Shown here in pieces: positions 1 to 7,234 of a stretch of DNA of 13,506 nt; position 1 is the stretch's first letter; each line of letters begins with the position of its first letter. This DNA comes from DAIOFH01 sp036745875. Its GTDB lineage: Bacteria; Planctomycetota; SZUA-567. The notes below the pieces were generated by a model. The model did not search any database, was not told the origin of the DNA, and saw only the letters and a program-made list of their open reading frames with translations. The stretch spans positions 1 through 13,506 of the forward strand of contig DAIOFH010000108.1 in NCBI GenBank assembly GCA_036745875.1. The letters run 5' to 3'. A program made the position numbers and the translations under genes.

Positions 1-47
1 ATTTTTTTATCTATTTAAGTACATTGATATTATTATATCCATCTATT

Positions 48-72
48 TTTATCAATAAATCTTTATCAATAA
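48..72 (+). repeat. tandem 11-bp direct repeat upstream of the fumarase promoter
   Basis: The 11-mer TTTATCAATAA occurs twice, at 48-58 and 62-72, with a 14-bp period, ending 15 bases before the -35 box. A partial third copy (TTTATCGAA) lies in the leader near 137-145. The position suits an activator or repressor site, but the whole segment is AT-rich, so chance cannot be excluded. Confidence 0.4.
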
Positions 73-87
73 TTTTGTACTTATTCA

Positions 88-115
88 TTGACTTTCGTCG
101 ATCAGATGGTATACT
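88..115 (+). promoter_or_regulatory. sigma70-type promoter of the fumarase operon
   Basis: A -35 box TTGACT (88-93) and a -10 box TATACT (110-115) each match the consensus at five of six positions and are 16 bases apart. Transcription would start near 122, giving a leader of about 110 bases before the fumarase alpha start at 234. The short dyad CTATC/GATAG (114-118 and 126-130) overlaps the predicted start site and could be an operator, but its arms are only 5 bp. Confidence 0.7.
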
Positions 116-233
116 ATCGATTAGTGATAGATATATTTTTATCGAATCCAAGTTTGTGTGTCAGTTTTTCCACGCGATCCTGCTCTCGGTAAAAATGCGG
201 TGAAGCCAACAGCAACAACGCAAGGGGTCTTTT

Positions 234-1076
234 ATGAGGGAAATTCAGACTGGAGCAATTATCGACGCGGTTCGCGAAATGTGCATTGAAGCCAATATCG
301 AGTTGCCTTGTGATATTGCCAATCGTATCCGCGAGGCGGCCAAATCCGAACCCTGGCCGCAGGCAAAAGACACGCTGGAAAAGCTGGTCGAAAACTTCGG
401 GATTTCCCACGACGAAAAAATGCCCATCTGCCAGGACACGGGCATGGCCTGCGTTTTCCTGGAAATCGGCCAGGATGTCCACATCGCGGGCGGCGACCTT
501 GTTGATGCCGTCAATGAAGGCGTCCGCCAGGGTTATGATCAGGGCTTCCTGAGAAAATCCGTCGTCGCCGATCCGCTCCGCCGTAAGAACACCGGCGACA
601 ACACCCCGGCCCTCGTCCACGTTGACATCGTTCCTGGCGATAAAGTGCACATCACTGTCGCCCCCAAGGGCTTTGGCTCCGAAAACATGAGCCGCCTCGC
701 CATGCTGGCCCCCTCGGCCGGCGAAAAGGGAGTCAAGGATTTCGTCGTCGAAACGGCGAAGATCGCCGGTCCCAATCCCTGCCCCCCCATCGTCATAGGC
801 GTCGGCATCGGCGGTTCGTTCGACCGGGTGGCTTTGCTTGCCAAGAAGGCGCTGATGCGCCCTGTCGACAAGCCGAATCCCGACCCTTACTACGCCGACA
901 TGGAAAAAGAACTGCTTGAACGCGTCAACGCCCTCGGCATCGGTCCCCAGGGTTTTGGCGGCAAGACCACCGCGCTTGGCGTGAATATCGAAACATTTCC
1001 GACCCATATCGCCGGTCTGCCGGTCGCCGTCAACATCAACTGCCATGTCACCCGGCATGTGTCGCGGGACATCTAA
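234..1076 (+). CDS. fumA: class I fumarate hydratase, alpha (N-terminal) subunit
   Basis: This is the larger subunit of the two-subunit iron-sulfur fumarase, which reversibly hydrates fumarate to L-malate in the cytoplasm. It has 280 residues, the usual size for the family. The three cysteines expected to bind the [4Fe-4S] cluster are visible: C66 in the CQDTG motif, C183 in NPCPP and C270 in NCHVTRH. The KGFGSEN motif lies at 145-151 and a Gly-rich IGVGIGGS segment at 188-195. The ATG at 234 follows AAGGGG (222-227) with suitable spacing. The beta subunit is encoded next, 72 bp downstream, and a malate dehydrogenase-like gene follows, which supports fumarase. The paralogous L(+)-tartrate dehydratase TtdA has the same architecture and cannot be fully excluded by reading alone. 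Clusters of this kind are oxygen-labile, which fits an anaerobic lifestyle. Confidence 0.93.
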   Translation: MREIQTGAIIDAVREMCIEANIELPCDIANRIREAAKSEPWPQAKDTLEKLVENFGISHDEKMPICQDTGMACVFLEIGQDVHIAGGDLVDAVNEGVRQGYDQGFLRKSVVADPLRRKNTGDNTPALVHVDIVPGDKVHITVAPKGFGSENMSRLAMLAPSAGEKGVKDFVVETAKIAGPNPCPPIVIGVGIGGSFDRVALLAKKALMRPVDKPNPDPYYADMEKELLERVNALGIGPQGFGGKTTALGVNIETFPTHIAGLPVAVNINCHVTRHVSRDI

Positions 1077-1080
1077 CCAA

Positions 1081-1117
1081 GTTAAGAGTGAAAAGTGAAA
1101 AGTTTTTAACTCTTAAC
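1081..1117 (+). repeat. repeat-rich spacer with a 9-bp inverted repeat between the fumarase subunit genes
   Basis: GTTAAGAGT (1081-1089) and its exact reverse complement ACTCTTAAC (1109-1117) can form a hairpin. The loop carries GAAAAGT-like direct repeats, and a further imperfect copy, CTCTTAGCTCTTCG, follows to about 1130. It sits between two cotranscribed subunit genes and has no U-tract after the stem, so it is more likely a spacer repeat or an RNA-processing element than a terminator. Confidence 0.5.
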
Positions 1118-1148
1118 TCTTAGCTCTTCGTTAGAATAAGGATCGAGC

Positions 1149-1709
1149 ATGGACAATATGAAAATCACCACTCCCTTTGCGAAAGAAGATGCCGCGAAGC
1201 TGAAAGCCGGCGATACAGTCCTTATTTCAGGGACGATATACACCGCCCGCGACGCAGCGCACGCACGACTGGTCGAGCTTCTCGACAAGGGGGAAAAACT
1301 CCCGATAGACATCAAGGACGCGTTCATCTACTATGTCGGTCCCACCCCGGCGAAGCCGGGTCAGGTCATCGGTTCGGCGGGGCCGACGACCAGCTACCGT
1401 ATGGACGCCTACGCCCCGCGCCTCCTGGATCTCGGTCTCAGGGGCATGATCGGCAAGGGCAAACGCTCTCCCGAAGTCATCCAGAGCATGAAAAAGAACG
1501 GCGGCGTCTATTTCGGCGCCATCGGCGGTGCGGCCGCCCTGATCGCCAAGCGCATCACCGCGGCTGAAGTGGTTTGCTACGAAGACCTCGGCAGCGAGGC
1601 GATCCGCCGCCTCACAGTGCAGGATTTCCCCGCCACCGTCATCATCGATTCAGCAGGGAACAACCTATATGAAATCGGTGTTGAAAAATACCTGAGCGCG
1701 CAGAAATAA
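1149..1709 (+). CDS. fumB: class I fumarate hydratase, beta (C-terminal) subunit
   Basis: This is the smaller partner of the fumarase alpha subunit. It supplies the swivelling C-terminal domain that completes the active site. It has 186 residues, normal for the family. Diagnostic segments are the GPTPAKPGQVIGSAGPTTSYR stretch (64-84, substrate-binding region), IGKG at 101-104, GGAAALIAK at 126-134 and the C-terminal DLGSEAI and DFPATVIIDSAGN segments. The ATG at 1149 follows AAGGA at a spacing of about 7; an in-frame ATG three codons later is a weaker alternative. It shares an operon with the alpha gene upstream and an Ldh2-type dehydrogenase downstream. In E. coli 'fumB' names a different, fused enzyme; the symbol here only means beta subunit. 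Confidence 0.92.
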   Translation: MDNMKITTPFAKEDAAKLKAGDTVLISGTIYTARDAAHARLVELLDKGEKLPIDIKDAFIYYVGPTPAKPGQVIGSAGPTTSYRMDAYAPRLLDLGLRGMIGKGKRSPEVIQSMKKNGGVYFGAIGGAAALIAKRITAAEVVCYEDLGSEAIRRLTVQDFPATVIIDSAGNNLYEIGVEKYLSAQK

Positions 1710-1764
1710 CTTTCGGCAATAAAGGCGCCATCTCCTTAATCATATATTTTGCAAAGGAACTCCC

Positions 1765-2901
1765 ATGAGCCGCAGACGATTTGAATGTGCAAGTTTGAAG
1801 AAGCTGGTAAGGGCCATTTTTGAAAAGCAGGGCCTGTCGCCGGAAAAAAGCGCTGATGTCGCCGACGTAATGCTTGCGGCGGACAGCATGGGCATCGAAT
1901 CCCACGGGATTCAACGTATGGGCATTTACATCCAGGGCATGAAAATCGGCCGCATCAATCCAAAGGCCGAGATGACCGTGGTCAAGGAAACGCCCGTATC
2001 CGCCGTCGTCGACGCCCACGACGGCATGGGTCAGCCCGCCGCCATCAAGGCCATGAAAATGGCCATTGAAAAGGCCAAGGCGACCGGCATGGGCATCGTC
2101 ACTGTCCGCAACTCGAACCACTTCGGCATCGGCGGCTACTACTCGATGATGGCGGCCAAGGAAAAGCTGATGGGCATCTGCATGACCAATTCCGAAGCGA
2201 TGGTCGTCCCCACCTTCGGCAGGCGCGCCATGCTCGGCACCAACCCGATTGCCATCAGCATGCCCGCCCAGCCCGTCATGTTCCACTTCGATATCGCCAC
2301 AAGCGTCGTTCCCGCCGGCAAGATCGAAGTGTATTCCAGGAACAAGCAGGTGCTTCCGGAAGGCTGGTCCGTCGGCGCCAACGGCAAGACCAACACCGAT
2401 CCCGACACCTTCCTCAAGATCCGCAAGGAAAAAACCGACGGCGGGCTTCTCCCCATCGGCGGCTACGGAACGGCGTTCGGCGGCCACAAGGGCTATGCCA
2501 TTTCCATGATGGTTGAATTGATGACCGGCATTTTCGCCGGCGGCAATACCAGCAACCACATCCGCGAAATCGCCAATGTCGACAAGTGCTGCCACATGTT
2601 CCAGGTCATCGACTACGGCATGTTCGGCGACAAGCAGGAAATCGAAGACGCCTTCTCCAAATATCTCCAGGAAATCCGCGACTCCGCGAAGGCGGAAGGC
2701 CACGACCGCGTCTACACCCAGGGCGAAGCGGAATTCGAGGCGGGAAAGCGCATCGCCGCCGAAGGCGTGCCGCTGCATGACAAGGGTCTCGCCGACATCG
2801 TCGCGTTCTGCGAGGAATTCGGCGTCGACTACAAGTCCATCATGATCGAAAATCTCAACAACCCCGGCTCATCCGGCAGGTTCGGCACCCTTAGCGCCTA
2901 A
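1765..2901 (+). CDS. mdh: Ldh2-family malate/L-lactate dehydrogenase, probably NAD(P)-dependent malate dehydrogenase
   Basis: This cytoplasmic oxidoreductase belongs to the malate/L-sulfolactate/L-lactate dehydrogenase family (Ldh_2), which is unrelated in fold to the classical Rossmann LDH/MDH enzymes. Its 378 residues are slightly longer than the usual 330-360. Family motifs are ESHGIQR (45-51), NSNHFGIGGYY (116-126, with the likely catalytic His119), the MLGTNPIAIS segment (156-165) and GGHKGYAISMMVE (239-251). The ATG at 1765 follows AAAGGA (1753-1758) at a spacing of 6. Placement directly after both fumarase genes makes malate to oxaloacetate the most likely reaction, so the operon would interconvert fumarate and oxaloacetate. 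Family members also use lactate, sulfolactate or ureidoglycolate, so the substrate is inferred from context. The gene ends 11 bp before the converging GtrA-family gene. Confidence 0.88.
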   Translation: MSRRRFECASLKKLVRAIFEKQGLSPEKSADVADVMLAADSMGIESHGIQRMGIYIQGMKIGRINPKAEMTVVKETPVSAVVDAHDGMGQPAAIKAMKMAIEKAKATGMGIVTVRNSNHFGIGGYYSMMAAKEKLMGICMTNSEAMVVPTFGRRAMLGTNPIAISMPAQPVMFHFDIATSVVPAGKIEVYSRNKQVLPEGWSVGANGKTNTDPDTFLKIRKEKTDGGLLPIGGYGTAFGGHKGYAISMMVELMTGIFAGGNTSNHIREIANVDKCCHMFQVIDYGMFGDKQEIEDAFSKYLQEIRDSAKAEGHDRVYTQGEAEFEAGKRIAAEGVPLHDKGLADIVAFCEEFGVDYKSIMIENLNNPGSSGRFGTLSA

Positions 2902-2912
2902 TGCGTCAACTT

Positions 2913-3431
2913 CTATTTGCTCCTTATACTGCGGTGGTTTCGCGATGTTCCTGCGGAGCCATCGCATTTTTTATTTACATGCATGCGCCGTGACGCGTCT
3001 TTGTTGAATATCACCTTGCTCCTGACCAGATAGCCGATAGTGAAGCTTACCAGGTAGGCGATGGCGAGGGCGAGGACATTGTCGAACGGTTTGATGTTTT
3101 GCAATAGTCCCAGACCCGCAATAAGCGTCCCGTAGCGTGCTGCAAAGCCGATTACGCCGATAAGGCTGGAGTTCACCAGGCGCTTCGCGGACAACTTTCC
3201 CGTGCGATGCGGAAATCCCCACAATTCCAGCATGAAGTAATTGATAAATCCGGAGATCACGGCAGACAGCGCCAGGCTCAAGAAGGGCGACAGGTCTGCG
3301 TGCAACAGCGCAAGCGCGATGAGGAAACTGATTATCCCGGTGCAGGCCATGATGACAAGATAGCGGGTAAACCGCTTCTTGATCCGGAAAAAGGGGTTGG
3401 GCGCTTCGAGCAACCGCGTATGGAAAGTCAT
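2913..3431 (-). CDS. GtrA-family polytopic membrane protein
   Basis: This small membrane protein belongs to the GtrA family, whose members are linked to moving polyprenyl-phosphate-linked sugars across the membrane for cell-surface glycosylation. Four hydrophobic segments are visible, counted from a GTG one codon upstream: about 25-44, 52-70, 87-111 and 119-137, with Arg/Lys-rich connecting ends. The ATG at 3431 is preferred because AGGAG lies 6 bases upstream; the adjacent GTG at 3434 is the alternative. After the last segment there is a charged hydrophilic tail of about 30 residues, part of which is encoded by the terminator of the opposing operon. No glycosyltransferase gene is adjacent, so a substrate cannot be assigned. 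It lies 130 bp downstream of the ABC exporter pair, across a long palindrome, so cotranscription is uncertain. Confidence 0.8.
   Translation of the reverse strand: MTFHTRLLEAPNPFFRIKKRFTRYLVIMACTGIISFLIALALLHADLSPFLSLALSAVISGFINYFMLELWGFPHRTGKLSAKRLVNSSLIGVIGFAARYGTLIAGLGLLQNIKPFDNVLALAIAYLVSFTIGYLVRSKVIFNKDASRRMHVNKKCDGSAGTSRNHRSIRSK
2942..2972 (+). terminator. intrinsic terminator of the fumarase/malate dehydrogenase operon
   Basis: The stem GCGATG (2942-2947) pairs with CATCGC (2960-2965). An inner TCC/GGA pairing is possible, separated from the main stem by a small internal loop. ATTTTTT follows immediately on the + strand. It begins 41 bases after the dehydrogenase stop and lies inside the 3' coding end of the opposing GtrA-family gene. 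Confidence 0.65.
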
Positions 3432-3483
3432 CACCTGCTCCTGATTCCTCGCATCATCACTACATTACTGTCAATTCCAATGT

Positions 3484-3515
3484 ACCTTCATACCGGCGTA
3501 CGCCGGTATGAAGGT
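3484..3515. repeat. perfect 32-bp palindrome between the ABC exporter and GtrA-family genes
   Basis: Two exactly complementary 15-base arms flank a central TA (arms ACCTTCATACCGGCG and its complement). In RNA it would be a very stable hairpin. Neither side is followed by a clear U-tract, so it is not a standard intrinsic terminator. It could still mark the end of the exporter transcript, protect the mRNA 3' end, or be one copy of a dispersed palindromic element. Confidence 0.85.
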
Positions 3516-3560
3516 GATTCGTGGTTAATGGTGCAACAACCTGTTGGACTCATGTTGTCC

Positions 3561-5462
3561 TCACTGCAACTCCGTCGCTCCGGTATATAGTTGATAATAC
3601 CTTCCCTGCAACTGCATCAATTGGTCGTGATTGCCCCGCTCCACTATCTTTCCCCGCTCCAAAACCATGATGATGTCGGCATTCCTCACCGTCGACAGCC
3701 TGTGGGCGATGACAAACACCGTCCTTCCGTGCATCAGCGAATCCATTCCTTTCTGGATGATCGATTCCGTCCGGGTGTCGATGGACGAGGTCGCTTCGTC
3801 AAGAATCATCACCGGTGGATTGGCTGCCGCGGCCCTGGCGATGGCGATCAGCTGCCGTTGGCCCTGCGACAACTCGCCGCCGTCATTGGAGAGGACGGTG
3901 TCGTAGCCGTCAGGCAGAAGGTTTATGAAGCCGTCCGCATTCGCCAGTTTGGCCGCTGCGACAATATCCTCGTCCTTCGCGCGAAGACGGCCGTAGCGGA
4001 TATTGTCCTTGATCGTGCCGGTGAAGAGGTTGGTTTCCTGAAGGACCATGCCGAGGGAGCGGCGCAGATCCGATTTGCGGATCTTTTCTATATTGATCCC
4101 GTCGTAGCGGATCTTGCCGTCCTGGAGCTCGTAAAAGCGGTTGATCAGGTTGGTAATCGTGGTCTTGCCGGCTCCCGTCGACCCGACGAAGGCGACTTTT
4201 TCGCCAGGCAAGGCATAGAGGTTGATGTCGTGCAGCACGGTTTTGCCCGGCACATAGGCAAAGTCCACATCGACAAACCTGACGTCGCCGAGAAGCGGGG
4301 TATAGGTGATGCCGCCCGCTTGGTGGGGATGTCGCCAGGCCCACTGGCCAGTGCGCTCCTCCGTCTCGATCAGCTCTTCGCCTTCCTTTTTGACATTGAC
4401 AAGGGTGACATAGCCATCGTCCGCTTCCGGCGTTTCGTCCATGACGGCGAAAATCCGTTCAGCGCCGGCGAGGGCGACGATGATGGAATTCAGCTGCTGG
4501 GAAAGCTGGTTCACCGGCATGCTGAAGGAGCGGCCAAGCTGCAAAAAAGCGGCGATTGCGCCAAGGGTCAGGGCGGCATGTCCGCCGACCGCCAGCGCGC
4601 CGCCGACAACGGCGATAAGGACAAATTGCAGGTTGCCGACGTTGACCATGAAAGGCATGAGGATGTTGGCGAATTTGTTGGCGTCGGTGGCGTTTTGGCA
4701 AAGGTTTTCGTTCAGGACGTCGAAGCGCTTTTCCGCTTCCTCCTCGTAGCAGAAAACCTTGACCACCTTCTGGCCGTTGATCATTTCCTCGATAAAGCCG
4801 TTGATGTCCCCGAGAGACTTTTGCTGCTCGACGAAATAGACGCCGCTTTTCATGCTGATGATGCGGGAGACGGCGAGGGCAATCGCCATCACGGTTATCA
4901 CCAGCGCCGTCATGATGCCGCTTACATGCAGCATGGCGAAAAAAACGACGATGATGGTCATCACCGAGGTGAACATCTGCGGGACGCTCTGGGACAGCAT
5001 CTGGCGGAGGGTGTCGATGTCGTTCGTATAACGGCTCATCAGGTCGCCGTAGCTGTGGCTGTCGAAATAGTTCAAGGGTAGGCGTTGCATGTGGGAAAAC
5101 ATTTCGTCCCTGATCTTCTTCTGCACGCCTTCGGCGATGGTGACCATGAAACGGCTCTGGATAAAGGTGGCCACGACCCCGGTAAAATATATCGCCGCCA
5201 TGACGGCGATCGCATGCAGCAACGGCGAGAAATCCGGGGACGGAACGTGCAGAAGGGGCGTGATATAACCGTCAATGAGCGTTCGCAGGAACAGGGAACC
5301 CGCGACCCCGGCAAGGGAACCCGCCACGATGCACAGCAGCACGAAGAGGAAAAGCCCCAGATAGTCCGTGAAGATGTACTTTATCAAGCGCCAGGAGGTT
5401 TTTCCCGGCGAACCGTTGTTGATTCCGAAAGTGGCAGGACCGCGCGGCATCAGACCCATCAT
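3561..5462 (-). CDS. ABC exporter half-transporter with the catalytically competent NBD (BmrD/TM288-like)
   Basis: This fused membrane-nucleotide-binding protein of 633 residues is a type IV (multidrug/lipid-type) ABC exporter subunit. Transmembrane helices fill roughly residues 35-335. An acidic and Trp-containing linker spans about 343-390. The NBD has Walker A GSTGAGKTT (427-435), signature LSQGQ (531-535), Walker B ending D555 with catalytic E556, and H-loop H587 in IAHR. The LSQGQ replacement of LSGGQ with intact catalytic residues matches the competent half of heterodimeric exporters such as TM288. Its ATG at 5462 overlaps the stop of the preceding ABC gene in an ATGA (5459-5462), so the two are translationally coupled and should form one heterodimer. 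The substrate is unknown; drugs, lipids or peptides are typical of relatives. Confidence 0.93.
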   Translation of the reverse strand: MMGLMPRGPATFGINNGSPGKTSWRLIKYIFTDYLGLFLFVLLCIVAGSLAGVAGSLFLRTLIDGYITPLLHVPSPDFSPLLHAIAVMAAIYFTGVVATFIQSRFMVTIAEGVQKKIRDEMFSHMQRLPLNYFDSHSYGDLMSRYTNDIDTLRQMLSQSVPQMFTSVMTIIVVFFAMLHVSGIMTALVITVMAIALAVSRIISMKSGVYFVEQQKSLGDINGFIEEMINGQKVVKVFCYEEEAEKRFDVLNENLCQNATDANKFANILMPFMVNVGNLQFVLIAVVGGALAVGGHAALTLGAIAAFLQLGRSFSMPVNQLSQQLNSIIVALAGAERIFAVMDETPEADDGYVTLVNVKKEGEELIETEERTGQWAWRHPHQAGGITYTPLLGDVRFVDVDFAYVPGKTVLHDINLYALPGEKVAFVGSTGAGKTTITNLINRFYELQDGKIRYDGINIEKIRKSDLRRSLGMVLQETNLFTGTIKDNIRYGRLRAKDEDIVAAAKLANADGFINLLPDGYDTVLSNDGGELSQGQRQLIAIARAAAANPPVMILDEATSSIDTRTESIIQKGMDSLMHGRTVFVIAHRLSTVRNADIIMVLERGKIVERGNHDQLMQLQGRYYQLYTGATELQ

Positions 5463-7234
5463 TCACCTGCCTTGTTCTGTTCAGGAGCCTTGTATTGCGA
5501 TTCATATACTTCACGGTAAATGGCATTGTCCCTGAGCAGGGACGCATGGTCGCCCGACGCGTTTATCTTGCCGCCGTCGATGACGATGATCATGTCCGAA
5601 TCAATGATGGAGGCTATGCGTTGGCTGATGATGATTTTGGTCATGCCCGGCAGGTCATTCTTGAAGGCTTCGCGGATTTTTTCATCCGTTTTGGCGTCCA
5701 CCGCGCTGGTCGAGTCGTCCAGGATGAGAATCTTCGGGTTTTTCAAGAGAGCCCTGGCTATGCACAAGCGCTGGCGCTGGCCGCCGGAAAAATTCGCGCC
5801 GCCCTGTTCGACCCTGGCGTCATACCCTTCAGGAAGCGCGCTGACGAAATCGTCAGCCTGGGCGAGGCGGCAGGCGGCGCGCATCTCGTCCTCGGTCGCA
5901 TCCTTTTTGCCCCAGCGCAGGTTGTCTTTTACCGAGCCGGAGAAAAGGGAATTCTTTTGCAAGACCATGGCAACCTGCATGCGTAGCGCTTCAAGGTCGT
6001 ATTGCCGCACGTCGACGCCGCCGACGGCGACGGAACCGGAGGTGGCTTCGTAGAGGCGTGGGATAAGTTGCACCAGCGTGCTTTTGCCGCTGCCTGTCCC
6101 TCCGATGATGCCGACGGTCATGCCGGGTTCGATCCGGATATTCACATCCCTGAGGCACATCGCGTGCTGGCTGCCGCCGTAGCCGAACGCCACGTCCCTG
6201 AACTCCACGGAGCCGTCCGCGACCGTTGTCACCGCTTTAGCGGCAGGCGGCATGGTGCTTTCCTCGTCAAGCACTTCGACAATGCGTTTTGCGGACGCCC
6301 TTGAGACCGTCATCATGACAAGCACCATCGACAGCATCATCAGGCTCTGGAGGATCTGCGACGCGTAGGAAATAAGCCCCATCAGTTGCCCGGTGGTCAT
6401 GGACTCGGCGACGATCATCCTCGCCCCGATCCATGAGAGCAGCAAAGTGCAGGAATAAATGGAGAATTGCATAAGCGGGCTATTGAGGGCGAGTATTTTC
6501 TCCGCCTTGACATAGCCGTCGTACATGCTGTCCGATACCTCGCCGAATTTTTTCGTCTCAAAGTCCTCGCGGACAAATGCTTTGACCACCCGGATCCCCC
6601 TGAGGTTTTCCCTGACGACGGTGTTCAGCCGGTCATAAACCTTGATTACCTGTTGGAAGATGGGAAACGCCCTGGTGACGATAAGGTACAAGCCCACGCC
6701 CAACACCGGCACGACGGCCAGAAAAACGAGGGAAAGGACGGCATTGACCTTGAAAGCCATGATAAGGGAAAACACCAGCATCAGCGGACTGCGGACCAGG
6801 ATCCGGATAAGCATCTGGAAGGCGTTTTGGACATTGGTGATGTCTGTGGTAAGACGGGTGACCAGGCTGGCGGTGGAGAATTTGTCTATGTTGGCGAAAG
6901 AGAAACCTTGGATGTTGTCGTACATGTCATGCCGAAGGTTTTTTGCAAACCCGGCCGAGGCCACGGCGGCGTGGCGTCCGGACAAGACGCCGAAGGTAAG
7001 GGACAGAACGGCACAAAGGACGAGCGCCACGCCGATTTTCCAGATCATCCCCATGTCGCTGTCCGCGATGCCGCGATCAATTATCTTGGCCATAAGATAG
7101 GGGATGACGACATCCATCACCACTTCGAGTGTGACCAGAAGCGGGGCGAGAACGGTGTTTTTCCTGTATTCCCGGATACTTGCCGCCAAACGGCGGACCA
7201 GTGAATCATCCACAGTCTTTTTCCGTTCAGGCAT
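5459..7234 (-). CDS. ABC exporter half-transporter with a degenerate NBD (BmrC/TM287-like)
   Basis: This is the partner subunit of the heterodimeric ABC exporter, 591 residues from the ATG at 7234. Membrane helices span roughly residues 28-310. The NBD (about 340-590) has Walker A GGTGSGKST (378-386) and signature FSGGQ (482-486). The catalytic Glu after Walker B is Asp507 (LILDDS), and the H-loop His is Gln538 (ISQR). These two changes define the non-hydrolysing site of asymmetric exporters, as in TM287. The ATG at 7234 is chosen over an in-frame TTG at 7264 because GAGGG (7244-7248) lies 9 bases upstream. It overlaps the end of the P-type ATPase gene by 8 bp and the next ABC gene by 4 bp, which implies coupled translation of all three. 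Confidence 0.92.
   Translation of the reverse strand: MPERKKTVDDSLVRRLAASIREYRKNTVLAPLLVTLEVVMDVVIPYLMAKIIDRGIADSDMGMIWKIGVALVLCAVLSLTFGVLSGRHAAVASAGFAKNLRHDMYDNIQGFSFANIDKFSTASLVTRLTTDITNVQNAFQMLIRILVRSPLMLVFSLIMAFKVNAVLSLVFLAVVPVLGVGLYLIVTRAFPIFQQVIKVYDRLNTVVRENLRGIRVVKAFVREDFETKKFGEVSDSMYDGYVKAEKILALNSPLMQFSIYSCTLLLSWIGARMIVAESMTTGQLMGLISYASQILQSLMMLSMVLVMMTVSRASAKRIVEVLDEESTMPPAAKAVTTVADGSVEFRDVAFGYGGSQHAMCLRDVNIRIEPGMTVGIIGGTGSGKSTLVQLIPRLYEATSGSVAVGGVDVRQYDLEALRMQVAMVLQKNSLFSGSVKDNLRWGKKDATEDEMRAACRLAQADDFVSALPEGYDARVEQGGANFSGGQRQRLCIARALLKNPKILILDDSTSAVDAKTDEKIREAFKNDLPGMTKIIISQRIASIIDSDMIIVIDGGKINASGDHASLLRDNAIYREVYESQYKAPEQNKAGE

Noticed and set aside
48..72. CRISPR-like repeat
   Set aside because: There are only two 11-bp copies with a 3-bp gap and no spacer structure; it is more like paired regulator sites.
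1642..2778. 378-codon open frame on the - strand opposite the malate dehydrogenase
   Set aside because: It is a shadow of the dehydrogenase. It would also overlap the fumarase beta gene, and its composition is typical of antisense translation.
3591..5081. 496-codon open frame on the + strand opposite the ABC exporter gene
   Set aside because: His/Asp/Val-rich antisense composition and a clear ABC gene on the opposite strand make it a shadow.
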